Positions 34,436 through 43,014 of a stretch of 64,000 nt of DNA are shown piece after piece. The notes below the pieces were generated by a model. It saw nothing but the letters and a program-made list of their open reading frames with translations, was not told the DNA's origin and made no database searches. Made by a program: the position numbers and the translations under genes. The stretch covers positions 1 to 64,000 of the forward strand of contig JAEYQK010000088.1 in the NCBI GenBank assembly GCA_023410055.1. Direction: 5' to 3'. The DNA comes from Acidobacteriota bacterium (lineage in GTDB: Bacteria > Acidobacteriota > Terriglobia > Terriglobales > Acidobacteriaceae). How positions within the stretch are numbered: the first letter of the stretch is position 1; the number at the start of each line of letters is the position of its first letter.

Positions 34436-34441
34436 TATACT
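34436..34441 (+). promoter_or_regulatory. Possible -10 box of the DUF6794 gene
   Basis: TATACT stands 28 bases before the ATG at 34469. No good -35 box is visible at the usual spacing, so this is weak. Confidence 0.25.
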
Positions 34442-34468
34442 TGTGCGACTCTGAAAAGTAGGTGCCGG

Positions 34469-35140
34469 ATGCGCTCATTTCGATTGTCAGTGTTCGTGTG
34501 GATTGCGGCACTGCTTGCCCCGACCACGCTGGCACAGACGACCACACCCACAATCATCGGCAAGTGGCGAAGCACCAAGATTCAAGCAGATAAGAACGAT
34601 GATACCGCTCCGAAGGCATGGCAGATCGAGTTCAAACCTGATGGCAGCTATACCGAAATCATGGACGACGGCTTTGGTATAGCCGCAGACCACAGCGGGA
34701 CCTACCAGATCAAGGGCTCGATTCTCACGACACAGGAATCCTGGCAGCGAGAAGGGTATCCTCTGACGGTCTTTCTAAAAGGAGACGTGCTTTCCCTTCA
34801 ATCCGAAGCTAAGCCTAGGTGGAAAGTCTTCTTCGAACGGAGCAACGAGCCGCAGCCCGAGTTGGCGAAATTGCCGAAAACGCCGAGAACTCTCGAAGAA
34901 GCCGTTACAGTTCTTCGCCAAGTGCTAAAGAAGAAGGACCTGGAGAACATTCGAGACAAGAAGGAGGCTGACCTCATCATGTTGCACCATGGACTGGGAA
35001 CGTACATCAGGAACGGTTTTGGCCTCTGGCGCGACAACCAGCAGCTGAGAGAAGCCTGTGGCGGACCGACTCTACACCCTGATAGTGCGTCCATGGTGAT
35101 CATCAAGGCGTTATGGCGCGATCTTAAGAAGAATCCATAG
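34469..35140 (+). CDS. Exported protein with a DUF6794-like C-terminal domain
   Basis: A 223-residue protein. ATG 34469 follows an AGGTG site; the frame's earlier ATG (34349) lies inside the divergent lipoprotein's 5' end. A signal peptide ends near LAQTT. Residues 25-125 look like a lipocalin-type beta barrel (GKWRSTK, DGSYTE, GTYQIKG). The C-terminal 90 residues match DUF6794: RTLEEAVTVL, LIMLHHGLGTYIRNGFGLW and SMVIIKALW. Function unknown for that domain. Confidence 0.7.
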   Translation: MRSFRLSVFVWIAALLAPTTLAQTTTPTIIGKWRSTKIQADKNDDTAPKAWQIEFKPDGSYTEIMDDGFGIAADHSGTYQIKGSILTTQESWQREGYPLTVFLKGDVLSLQSEAKPRWKVFFERSNEPQPELAKLPKTPRTLEEAVTVLRQVLKKKDLENIRDKKEADLIMLHHGLGTYIRNGFGLWRDNQQLREACGGPTLHPDSASMVIIKALWRDLKKNP

Positions 35141-35237
35141 CTTCGGCCATCACCGCAACCAATCCGCCTCTTCCGGGTTAGAGTCCCTCCAGAGCAGCAC
35201 CTGAATTGAGATTCAAGGGCGGAGGCAGAATCGTCCC

Positions 35238-36134
35238 ATGAACCGCAGCTGTAAGCACAACCTCGCATTCATCTGTATTTTTGCGACGCTAGTCCTCGGC
35301 ACTTCTCTCTCTGCCACAGCCCAGCAGGCGGTCGCCTCTCCGCGTGCGGACGGACAGACCACGCCCATGCTTCTCTACAAGGCTGTTGGTTCGACGGGCA
35401 GTTGTGCGCCGCTGGCCATCATCTCGCATGGCGCGGGCGGATCGGAGAGAGGCTATCGCTATCTGGCGGATGCCATGTCGCAGAACGGTTTCACAACTGT
35501 TGTTATGGGACACCGCGAAAGTGGGCTCGACGCGCTGAAGTCCGACATTCGCGCCGAGGGAATCAGAAAAGGCATTGAGGCTCTGGTCACCGATCCGCAG
35601 GCCGAACAAGCGCGATTGCTCGACGTTGGTGCTGCGCTACGCTGGGCTGACGCGCAGTGCAAAGCGCCATTCCGCGTGCTGATGGGACACTCGATGGGAG
35701 CCATCACGACGATGCTCGAAGCGGGAGCTCGCAACATGATCGGCATCAAGAACCCGTCCGCCGGACAAGACCGCTTCGACGCCTACGTTGCTCTCTCGCC
35801 AGAAGGCCCCGGAGTCGTGTTCACCGAGCACGCCTGGACCGGCATTCACAAACCGATGCTGATCCTGACCGGCACTCGCGACCAGTCGCTCAAAGGCGGA
35901 CCTAAAGCCCGCCTTGTCCCCTGGCAAGACTTGCCCGGCGATCCCAAATGCAGGTGCCAATGGTTGGGCGTCATCGATGGCGCCACCCACATGAACTTCG
36001 GCGGAAACGGCTTTGGCGCTGGCCAAGTCACGCCTCTGGTCACGAGCACAATTGCCAGCTTCTTGAGCGGCGTCCGCAAGTCGGCGTGCAGTTTGCCGTC
36101 TCTAGAACAGAGGATAACGCTGCAGGCGAAGTAA
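35238..36134 (+). CDS. Secreted alpha/beta hydrolase
   Basis: A 298-residue protein with a signal peptide (to about residue 32, ATAQQ). The hydrolase core shows HGAGGSERGYRYLA (oxyanion region), the nucleophile elbow GHSMGAITT (Ser near 155), and the late Asp/His regions (TGTRDQS, GATHMNFGG). The fold is closest to the dienelactone-hydrolase/PAF-acetylhydrolase type. Substrate unknown; acts outside the cytoplasm. Confidence 0.8.
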   Translation: MNRSCKHNLAFICIFATLVLGTSLSATAQQAVASPRADGQTTPMLLYKAVGSTGSCAPLAIISHGAGGSERGYRYLADAMSQNGFTTVVMGHRESGLDALKSDIRAEGIRKGIEALVTDPQAEQARLLDVGAALRWADAQCKAPFRVLMGHSMGAITTMLEAGARNMIGIKNPSAGQDRFDAYVALSPEGPGVVFTEHAWTGIHKPMLILTGTRDQSLKGGPKARLVPWQDLPGDPKCRCQWLGVIDGATHMNFGGNGFGAGQVTPLVTSTIASFLSGVRKSACSLPSLEQRITLQAK

Positions 36135-36150
36135 TCTCGGGGCTGCTTCT

Positions 36151-36190
36151 TCGATTACCCGATCACCCGGTGGCCAGATCGCCCGATGCC
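36151..36190. repeat. Degenerate CCCGAT-type repeat, copy 2
   Basis: GATTACCCGATCACCCGGTGGCC and similar words, of the family also at 2060-2097 and 45681-45720. It lies upstream of the malate-synthase-like gene. Confidence 0.55.
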
Positions 36191-36294
36191 GTGTTGCTGT
36201 CGTTTGCACCCATCCGTTCTTCTGCTGCATCCTACACTCCCGTGGCCCCGCCCGAGTTGCCGCGATAGCATGTCGCTGTAGGAGTTAGTTCAAA

Positions 36295-38649
36295 ATGATT
36301 GCCCAGCATATTCTCCAGAAGTTTCCTGATCTCTTTGGCACCAAGCGCGTGAACGGTCGGGACATCGACGTCGACCAGACCATCGCGACGCTCACCCGCG
36401 AGCTTGAGCCCGAGATCGCCGCAGCGCTGACCGCCCGTCGCGAACTGCTGGAATCCAAAGAACCGGTACGCCAGAAGTACGCCTGGCCACGTTGGGACGA
36501 GAGCTATCGCGATCCCGTGACCAATCGCTTGTGGACCTTCCGCCAGATCACGCAGGGCCTCATCGACAACTTCCTCGGACGCGACAGCGAGTGGCGCTGG
36601 CGCCTCAACGACACCGTTCCAATCCCGAAAGACGCGCACCCGCTGTGGAATCCTGGGCTTGAGCTGACTGGACCGTGGTCTCCGCTGGATATGGCGTTCA
36701 ATGCGCTGAATTCGCCGGCACCGATGAACATGCCCGACTTCGAGGACGCATCTCCGCCGCACTTCCAGCCCGACGGCACGCCCAGTAACCAGCCCGTGGG
36801 TACCTTCGCAGCGCTGCAGAACGCAAAAGAGATTCTCGAAGGCCAGTGGACCAATAAGCCATACGAAGTAACGAAGAAGGACAAGAAGCGCGCCTACAAG
36901 ATCAGCAAGCCGCAAGGCGAATGGCCGACGCGCTTCGTGCGTCCGCCGAGCATTCACGTGCGCTATGACCACATCACGGTGGACGGCAAACCCGCGCCGG
37001 GACTGATCGCGATTGCCGTGCTCTGGGCGTTGAACAACTACGAATCGCTGCGCAACGCCGGCACCGGAGTCTACTACTACATCCCGAAGCTGCAAACGCC
37101 GCGCGAAGCGCTGATCGTCGAACAGCTTCTCTCGCACATCGAGGGCATCATCGGCGTTGATCCCGGCACAATCAAGATCAAGATGCTCTACGAAGAAGGC
37201 AATGCCGGACGCACGCTTGCCGCGATAGCGTGGGTGCTGCGCCGCCGTTTGCTCGGCACGAACGTCGGCCGGTGGGACTATCTCGGCAGCATCATCGAGA
37301 TGTGGAAGGACGATCCCGCGGGTGTCTTCCCTGATCCGCAGACGGTGGGCATGGCGTCGCCTAACATGATCGCCTATCAGCGCTACAACGCGCTGATGAT
37401 GTTGATGGCCGGGATGAAGAACGGCGAGCTCAGCCAGGGCGCGCCCATCGGCGGCATGGCGGCCGTGATGATCTACCAGCCAAGCGACACCTACGGACGC
37501 TCGCGCTACAATCCGCTCGCCCTGCGCGCGATGGTCACGGACAAATTGCGCGAACGCCTGCTTGGATTGATCTTCGTTCCGGATTCTCCGCTGAAAGACG
37601 GCACGCCGACGCTCGAAGACATTCTTGCCAAACGCGTGAAGGGGCGTCTATACGACGCGTATCGCCAGAGCTGGGTGGCGAGTCCTGAACCCGCGTATGT
37701 CGCCGCCGGAAACGCGCCGCTGCGCACTGATGTCAGCAAACTACAATCCGTGCTCGACGCTCCGACCAGCACCGAAAACGTCAACGGGAAGCCGGTCGCG
37801 ACCGTCGATAGCGGTCTCACCGACGTCGAACGCAGCATTTTCCAATCGCGGGGACTGCTCAATGGTGAAGGCAAGATTACGCCGTGGGTCGTCACGAAAG
37901 ACGCCTTCGACACGCCCGAGAAACTCTTCTCGCAGAGGCTCTGGGACGACATCTACGGCGTGCCCAAAGGCGACGTCACGATCGAGCACATTCAGCATGC
38001 GTTCTACATGGCAGCCAATTACGGCTTCCAGATATTGAACGGCAACTTCGCCGCCGCGATCGACGATTACGAACTCAAGCTGCGCTTTATGAACGACCTC
38101 GCGACGTATCGCATCAACGTCTCGTGGCTGTGGACGCTCTGCCGTCACCAGGCGACCATCACCAAGGACGGCTACCTGCGCCGCCCGAAGCTCACCGAAG
38201 ACGGCGTGGTGCTCGAAACGCAAGCCGAGCCAATCAAGGCCGGAACACGCTTCACTCGCGACCTCTTCACGAAAGTCTGGGAGTACCACAACGAGTGGAC
38301 CTCAGCCTTTTTCGCCGAGCAGGACCGCCGCCACGAACGGGGCCGTTTCGACCGCACGAAGGCAGCGACGATCATGGAATTGCTCATGCGCCAGTTGCTC
38401 TCGCCGCACTACATCCAGCACAGCGCCCGCGTTCTGTTCGTTGTCGGCGAAGCCAGCGCGCAGGAGCGTACCCAGATACTCGACGCTATTTTCGAATTCC
38501 CCCGCGAGGAGGTCTTTTCACGCGTGAAGGCAGGAACCATGAGCAAAGCCGCGCTTGCCGCTCACGATTACGTCTACGACATTTTTCCCAGTGAAGAGGT
38601 CGAACGTGGCAGAGAGATGTTGAACGAAAGCCCGGTAGCGCGAGTGTAG
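36295..38649 (+). CDS. Malate synthase-like protein (large, divergent)
   Basis: A 784-residue cytoplasmic protein. The central region matches malate synthases: YYYIPKLQTPREA, then TIKIKMLYEEG (metal-ligand region) and NVGRWDYLGSIIEMW, with the later MGGM-like GGMAAVMIY. In the glyoxylate cycle the enzyme joins glyoxylate and acetyl-CoA. It is longer than type A (about 530) and a little longer than type G (about 720), with extra N- and C-terminal parts. The start ATG 36295 has AGGAG about ten bases upstream. No isocitrate lyase gene is in the window. The call rests on the central motifs. Confidence 0.62.
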   Translation: MIAQHILQKFPDLFGTKRVNGRDIDVDQTIATLTRELEPEIAAALTARRELLESKEPVRQKYAWPRWDESYRDPVTNRLWTFRQITQGLIDNFLGRDSEWRWRLNDTVPIPKDAHPLWNPGLELTGPWSPLDMAFNALNSPAPMNMPDFEDASPPHFQPDGTPSNQPVGTFAALQNAKEILEGQWTNKPYEVTKKDKKRAYKISKPQGEWPTRFVRPPSIHVRYDHITVDGKPAPGLIAIAVLWALNNYESLRNAGTGVYYYIPKLQTPREALIVEQLLSHIEGIIGVDPGTIKIKMLYEEGNAGRTLAAIAWVLRRRLLGTNVGRWDYLGSIIEMWKDDPAGVFPDPQTVGMASPNMIAYQRYNALMMLMAGMKNGELSQGAPIGGMAAVMIYQPSDTYGRSRYNPLALRAMVTDKLRERLLGLIFVPDSPLKDGTPTLEDILAKRVKGRLYDAYRQSWVASPEPAYVAAGNAPLRTDVSKLQSVLDAPTSTENVNGKPVATVDSGLTDVERSIFQSRGLLNGEGKITPWVVTKDAFDTPEKLFSQRLWDDIYGVPKGDVTIEHIQHAFYMAANYGFQILNGNFAAAIDDYELKLRFMNDLATYRINVSWLWTLCRHQATITKDGYLRRPKLTEDGVVLETQAEPIKAGTRFTRDLFTKVWEYHNEWTSAFFAEQDRRHERGRFDRTKAATIMELLMRQLLSPHYIQHSARVLFVVGEASAQERTQILDAIFEFPREEVFSRVKAGTMSKAALAAHDYVYDIFPSEEVERGREMLNESPVARV

Positions 38650-38692
38650 GTCGCATCGTGGTGCCCCGTTCAAGCCTGATCTCCGAGAGCGT

Positions 38693-38743
38693 GTAGCGCC
38701 GACCTCCAGGTCGGACCTGTGCCGGACTGGAGTCCGGCGCTAC
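38693..38743. repeat. Composite palindrome (GTAGCGCC...GGCGCTAC family), copy 2
   Basis: GTAGCGCCGACCTCCAGGTCGG, then CCGGACTGGAGTCCGG, ending GGCGCTAC. It is the reverse of 1989-2038 with few changes. It lies between convergent genes. Confidence 0.85.
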
Positions 38744-38763
38744 GAACCCCTCGCCAGATCAGC

Positions 38764-39864
38764 CTAGTTCCAGCGGAACCACTTGAGCGCGAGCACAAAC
38801 GATATTCCACCCCAGAGCAGCAACACAAGCAACTGACTCCACTGCGATGCCAGTGACGCGCCTTGCAGAATGATCGCGCGCAGGGCGTCGTTGAGCGCCG
38901 TCAGTGGCAGTGCCTTGATCAGCGGTTGGATCATGCGAGGGAAGCGCTCGTAAGAGAAGAAGACGCCGGAGAATATCCACATCGGCATCATCACAAGATT
39001 GATCAAGCCGCTGACGCTCTCGATCTTCTGCGCGCGGCTGGCCGTCAGCAGGCCGAGCCCACCGAACGATACCGCGCCGATTGCGCCCAGCAGCAGAATC
39101 GCGAGCAACGATCCTTCGACGCGCATGTGAAACGCGATTACTCCGAAGCCCAGCAGCAGTCCGACTTCGATCAGCATCAGGATCAATCGGCTGCTCGTCA
39201 GTGCCGCAAGGAAGTCGGTACGCCGCATGGGCGTCGCAACAAATCGTTTGAGCAGCTTGCGCTGGCGCATCTCGACCAAGGCGAAGCCGATGCCCCACAT
39301 GCCCGAGTTCATCAGGTTCATGCCGAGCAATCCGGGAATGAGAAAGTCGATATATCTTGCGCCGGGCTCGCTTGACTGTGTCGACGTGGTCGCGATCGCG
39401 TCTTTTCGTCCGGCCGCCGTTTGCAGTGCGTTGTCCACCTGCGTCTTGGCCAGCACGCTCTCCGGACGCGAAGGATCGAAACGATACTGCACGCCGCCGT
39501 CCTGCGGTACGATCACCAGCGCGTACTTACCCAAACGGAATTCGTCCTGAGCTTTTGCCGCGTCGGCGACATCGACATGCAAAGTGCCCTGCTGCGACCC
39601 ACCCTTCAGCAGATCGGAAATCTTCTGCGATTCCGGTCCGGCGACCACCACGATGGGCGTAACATCCGTCGGCTTGTTGCGAAAAGCAATGCCCAGTCCC
39701 AGCGCCAGCAGCAGTGGAAAAATGAACACCCAGAAGATCACTTCGGGCTCACGCCACAGTTCCTTCATGCGTGCTGCGAGCAGGTGCGTATAGCCGGCCC
39801 AGCGTGGATTCGTAATCTGCGGCTCCGGCTGCTTCGTCTTCATTGGTTCGATCGCGCTGCTCAT
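38764..39864 (-). CDS. ABC-2 type transporter permease
   Basis: A 366-residue protein. One N-terminal membrane segment (VFIFPLLLALGLGIAF) precedes an extracytoplasmic domain of about 110 residues. Five segments follow, around the conserved GIGFALVEMRQRKLLKRFVATPMRRTDF-type loop (key part LLKRF). The order is that of ABC-2 drug, antibiotic or polysaccharide exporters. The ATPase gene lies directly upstream with no gap between its stop and this ATG. Substrate unknown. Confidence 0.88.
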   Translation of the reverse strand: MSSAIEPMKTKQPEPQITNPRWAGYTHLLAARMKELWREPEVIFWVFIFPLLLALGLGIAFRNKPTDVTPIVVVAGPESQKISDLLKGGSQQGTLHVDVADAAKAQDEFRLGKYALVIVPQDGGVQYRFDPSRPESVLAKTQVDNALQTAAGRKDAIATTSTQSSEPGARYIDFLIPGLLGMNLMNSGMWGIGFALVEMRQRKLLKRFVATPMRRTDFLAALTSSRLILMLIEVGLLLGFGVIAFHMRVEGSLLAILLLGAIGAVSFGGLGLLTASRAQKIESVSGLINLVMMPMWIFSGVFFSYERFPRMIQPLIKALPLTALNDALRAIILQGASLASQWSQLLVLLLWGGISFVLALKWFRWN

Positions 39865-40797
39865 TTACGCTTCCCTCAGGTGACGCCCAGTCAGATGAAC
39901 GAACAGATCCTCGAGACTCGCCTGTCGCGTCGTCAGGTGAACCAGTTTTTCGCCCTGCTTCTGCACCGAGGCCAGCAGTGCCGGAATGGTCTCATGCGGC
40001 TCGTTGACTTGCAGGCAAAACATGCCGTCTTCGGCACGCACCGATTGCACGCCGGGCAGTTTCTCCCACTCCGCACGTCGCGCCACACCGTCGCCACCGG
40101 CGACCGCAAACTCCACAACGTGATGGCCGGTCAGCCGCGCAATCAACTCGGCCGGACTGCCTTCGGCAATGATCTGTCCGTGATCGATAATCGCGATTTG
40201 ATCGCAAAGCTTCTCTGCTTCGTCCATGTAGTGCGTCGTCAGCAGGATCGTTCCGCCCTTCTGCTGAAACTGGCGCACGATGTCCCACAACTGGCGCCGG
40301 CTCTGCGGATCAAGGCCCGTGGTTGGTTCATCGAGGAACAGTATCTTCGGATTGCCTACCAGCGCCGTTGCCACTGCGAGTCTCTGTCGCTGGCCGCCGG
40401 ACAGCTTGCCGACCCACGAGTCGGCCTTCTCCACCAGCGCAAGCTCTTCCAGCACATCGTCGATCGAGTGCGGGAACTGATAGAAACTGGCAAATAACTG
40501 AACCGTCTCGCGCACGGTCAGCTTTTCAGAGAGCCGCGTTTCCTGCAGCGAGATGCCGAGCCACTCGCGCAACTCGCGCTCATGCGCGGCCCAGGTCATT
40601 CCCAGGATTTCAACCTTACCGGAAGTAGGTTGCAGCAATCCTTCGAGGATTTCGATCGTCGTAGTCTTACCTGCGCCGTTCGGACCGAGCAGACCAAAGC
40701 ACTCTCCAGCCTGAATCGTGAGGTCCAGCCCACGCACGGCCTCAACCTTGCCGTCGTAAGTCTTGCGCAGCCCTTCGCATCGGATAGCAACGTCCAT
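39865..40797 (-). CDS. ABC transporter ATP-binding protein
   Basis: A 310-residue ATPase. Walker A GPNGAGKTTT, signature LSGGQRQRL, Walker B ILFLDEPTTGLDP and H-loop TTHYM are all present, with a C-terminal extension typical of drug-exporter ATPases. ATG 40797 (MDVAIR) is preferred; the frame could open 13 codons earlier at a TTG. It pairs with the permease next to it. Confidence 0.9.
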   Translation of the reverse strand: MDVAIRCEGLRKTYDGKVEAVRGLDLTIQAGECFGLLGPNGAGKTTTIEILEGLLQPTSGKVEILGMTWAAHERELREWLGISLQETRLSEKLTVRETVQLFASFYQFPHSIDDVLEELALVEKADSWVGKLSGGQRQRLAVATALVGNPKILFLDEPTTGLDPQSRRQLWDIVRQFQQKGGTILLTTHYMDEAEKLCDQIAIIDHGQIIAEGSPAELIARLTGHHVVEFAVAGGDGVARRAEWEKLPGVQSVRAEDGMFCLQVNEPHETIPALLASVQKQGEKLVHLTTRQASLEDLFVHLTGRHLREA

Positions 40798-40858
40798 AGA
40801 AAGATGATAAAGGATTCGGGGAATCTTCTGTTGCAAGTGAGCGGCGTTGAGTGAAGAT

Positions 40859-40885
40859 CCCTACCCTTCAGGGCGAAGGGTAGGG
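40859..40885. repeat. Strong hairpin after the 40895-41467 gene
   Basis: CCCTACCCTT / AAGGGTAGGG, a 10-bp stem with loop CAGGGCG. It lies ten bases after the stop of the gene on the minus strand. No T tract follows, so it may be a repeat as much as a terminator. Confidence 0.6.
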
Positions 40886-40894
40886 TGAGAGCGG

Positions 40895-41467
40895 CTACTC
40901 TACCGCGAAATGAAATACGTTCCAGTCGTTTACGAATCCATATTCGCCGGGCTTTATGTTTTTGACGCTCAGCTTGTAAGACATCTCGCCGTACTTGGAA
41001 ACATCAACCGTGACCTGCTGGCCAACGTTCTGCGAACTTACACCTCCGAAGAAACCGGCCTTCGCTGAAGAAATCAACGCCTCGCGGTTCTTCCCCTTCA
41101 CTTCGAACAAGTACAGCTTGAAACTCTCTGGATTCGTGGTTTTCACGACAAACACGAGCTCTTGCCCGGCCTTCAAATGGTATGTCGAAGCCGCGCCTGG
41201 AATCTGAATGCTTCCCGTGGCACCTCCGAACCCCTTGTGGTGCGTTACGATCTTCCCTCTTTCTTGTGGCAGCGTTTTCAGCGGCTGCCCAGGGGATTCC
41301 AGTTGGTACACCACGCTCATCACCTCTGGATCGGCGGGCTTAGCGGCCACTGCGTCTCCCGGTTTGGCCGTCGTCGTGGTATCGGCAGGCTTGTTCTCCT
41401 CCGCAATCATTGGGACAACTAGTAGAACGATGCATAACAAAAACAACGCTATTCGGCCCTTTCGCAC
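40895..41467 (-). CDS. Exported protein of unknown function
   Basis: A 190-residue protein. GTG 41467 is the better start: AAAGGAG lies seven bases upstream, and the product then begins with a clean signal peptide (VRKGRIALFLLCIVLLVV). A Thr/Ala/Pro-rich linker and a beta-rich domain follow, with KLYLFEVKGKNREA and YGFVNDWNVFHF. Family not recognised. It lies alone upstream of the ABC exporter. Confidence 0.6.
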   Translation of the reverse strand: MRKGRIALFLLCIVLLVVPMIAEENKPADTTTTAKPGDAVAAKPADPEVMSVVYQLESPGQPLKTLPQERGKIVTHHKGFGGATGSIQIPGAASTYHLKAGQELVFVVKTTNPESFKLYLFEVKGKNREALISSAKAGFFGGVSSQNVGQQVTVDVSKYGEMSYKLSVKNIKPGEYGFVNDWNVFHFAVE

Positions 41468-41600
41468 AGGTGTGCTCCTTTCAAGTGACACGAATTTTTT
41501 GCTTGAACCTAAGTTATTCCGTAATTCTTAATATCGAGGAGGGCGTTTACAATCGCGCAAACGTGCGCATAAGGCAGGTGTACTCTCGAACACTTCCGGA

Positions 41601-42428
41601 TTACTTTCTCTCCACTCTCGCCAGTTTGAAGTTCAGCGTTCCCCAGAAGGCGCGGGCGCGCATTTGTACAGGAACGCGGGTACCCTCGGCGTACCAAATC
41701 CACGCACTGCCACGATTCTTCATGGCTCCCGAGGCGTCCTCGGCTCGAACACGCAGGGTGCTGAACGTTCCGGCATCGGTCTTGACCTGTTCGCGGCCTT
41801 CAACCGTGGCTTTCACGTCGATGGTCTTGTTTCCGTCGTTCAACGGGAAGGTATAGCTGGCTCCAACCTGAAGCGGCAACGAGGCCAGATAGTAGATACC
41901 TGAGATGACATCCAAAGTGCAGGCGGGAATGTCCTGCGTGGTGTGTTTCATCTCGTTGTTCTTCAGATTCTTCTCGTCCAGGATCGCCTTTCGCTGGGCA
42001 TAGTCGAAGCGGATGTTGGTTTCCTTTTTATGGAAGCCCTCTTCCGTGTGCTTGAAGATTCCCTGTGAGCAAAAGGTGCGCGGATCGAATCGCGCTTCAA
42101 AACGGTCATGCACCGTGTATAGAAGAGCGACGACTCCGGTTGAATCAGCCGCGCCGCTGACCTTCTGCATGTTGCCTTCGGATTCAATGCGCAGGCTCGT
42201 GGTGCCGGCAGTCCACAACCGCCACTCGGCGTTGTAGACATAGGTTTGTCCGTCGGGGTAGCGATAATTCGGCGGCGGAGGCTGGACATGAGCAAGGGAG
42301 CCGATCGCATCAACAACGGCCGTTTGCGAATGCGAAGCTTGCGGCGTGGTTGCAGGGTTGTGCTGCGCACCGGCGAACGATGTCAGTGCCAGCAGTGCTA
42401 TCGCGAATTTGTGGTCGATATGAATCAA
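41601..42428 (-). CDS. DUF3108-domain exported protein
   Basis: A 275-residue protein with a signal peptide (cleavage near AGAQH). The DUF3108 region shows YNAEWRLWTAGTTSLRIES near 65 and ISGIYYLASLPLQVGASY. TTG 42428 has GGAG five bases upstream. It is the last gene of the LPS-core operon (13 bases after the ICMT-like gene). DUF3108 proteins are often linked to the outer membrane; the task here is unknown. Confidence 0.8.
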   Translation of the reverse strand: MIHIDHKFAIALLALTSFAGAQHNPATTPQASHSQTAVVDAIGSLAHVQPPPPNYRYPDGQTYVYNAEWRLWTAGTTSLRIESEGNMQKVSGAADSTGVVALLYTVHDRFEARFDPRTFCSQGIFKHTEEGFHKKETNIRFDYAQRKAILDEKNLKNNEMKHTTQDIPACTLDVISGIYYLASLPLQVGASYTFPLNDGNKTIDVKATVEGREQVKTDAGTFSTLRVRAEDASGAMKNRGSAWIWYAEGTRVPVQMRARAFWGTLNFKLARVERK

Positions 42429-42441
42429 AACAACTCCAGGG

Positions 42442-43014
42442 CTACCGCCTCATCAGCCACAACAGTTTCGCGGCCAACACCAGCAACATTGCAAGGGTAC
42501 CTAGAGCTGCATTGTACTCGCGATGCTGCAAATACAGCCCACGCGAAAATGCTCCCTGCCCATGACCCTCTTGGTTCCCGTCGGTTACCTTCGTGCGGTG
42601 GACGATTCCAACAAAACGCGGTACTCGGCGGCAATACTCGTCGAACCCGGGGAACTTCGAGCGAAGGAACGCCTCTTCCGACCGAATTACCGGAATGTAG
42701 ATCGCCAGGAAGAGCACGGCGAGTCCCAGCGCGATCCACCAACTGAGAGCTGCCACTCCGAATCCAATGCCAATCACGATCGATCCCACGTAGAGCGGAT
42801 TTCGCGAGTAAGCGTACGGACCGGTCATCGTCAGCTCGGCGTTCTTCTTGACGTGGCCCGAAGCCAGGGCGCGAATCAGCACGCCGAGTGCGGCGACCAC
42901 GCCGCCCATAATAATCGATATCACGGTCGGCCGCGCCAGCCAGACGTACAAAACGGCAAAAACGAAGCCGAGGGGTACGCGGATGCGCCGGGCTATGCGT
43001 GACCAGCTAGGCAT
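42442..43014 (-). CDS. Isoprenylcysteine carboxylmethyltransferase-like membrane protein
   Basis: A 190-residue membrane protein with four or five segments. The conserved GPYAYSRNPLYVGS, the SEEAFLRSKFPGFDEYCRRVPRF tail (key part FPGFDEYCRRVPRF) and the SAM region are those of ICMT/phospholipid-methyltransferase-fold proteins. ATG 43014 has AGGAG upstream and overlaps the heptosyltransferase stop by eight bases. In bacteria such proteins rarely methylate isoprenylcysteine, so a lipid or LPS substrate is more likely. Confidence 0.8.
   Translation of the reverse strand: MPSWSRIARRIRVPLGFVFAVLYVWLARPTVISIIMGGVVAALGVLIRALASGHVKKNAELTMTGPYAYSRNPLYVGSIVIGIGFGVAALSWWIALGLAVLFLAIYIPVIRSEEAFLRSKFPGFDEYCRRVPRFVGIVHRTKVTDGNQEGHGQGAFSRGLYLQHREYNAALGTLAMLLVLAAKLLWLMRR

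Noticed and set aside
39421..40497. 358-residue plus-strand frame opposite the ABC exporter
   Set aside because: It spans two real genes on the other strand and lacks any motif.
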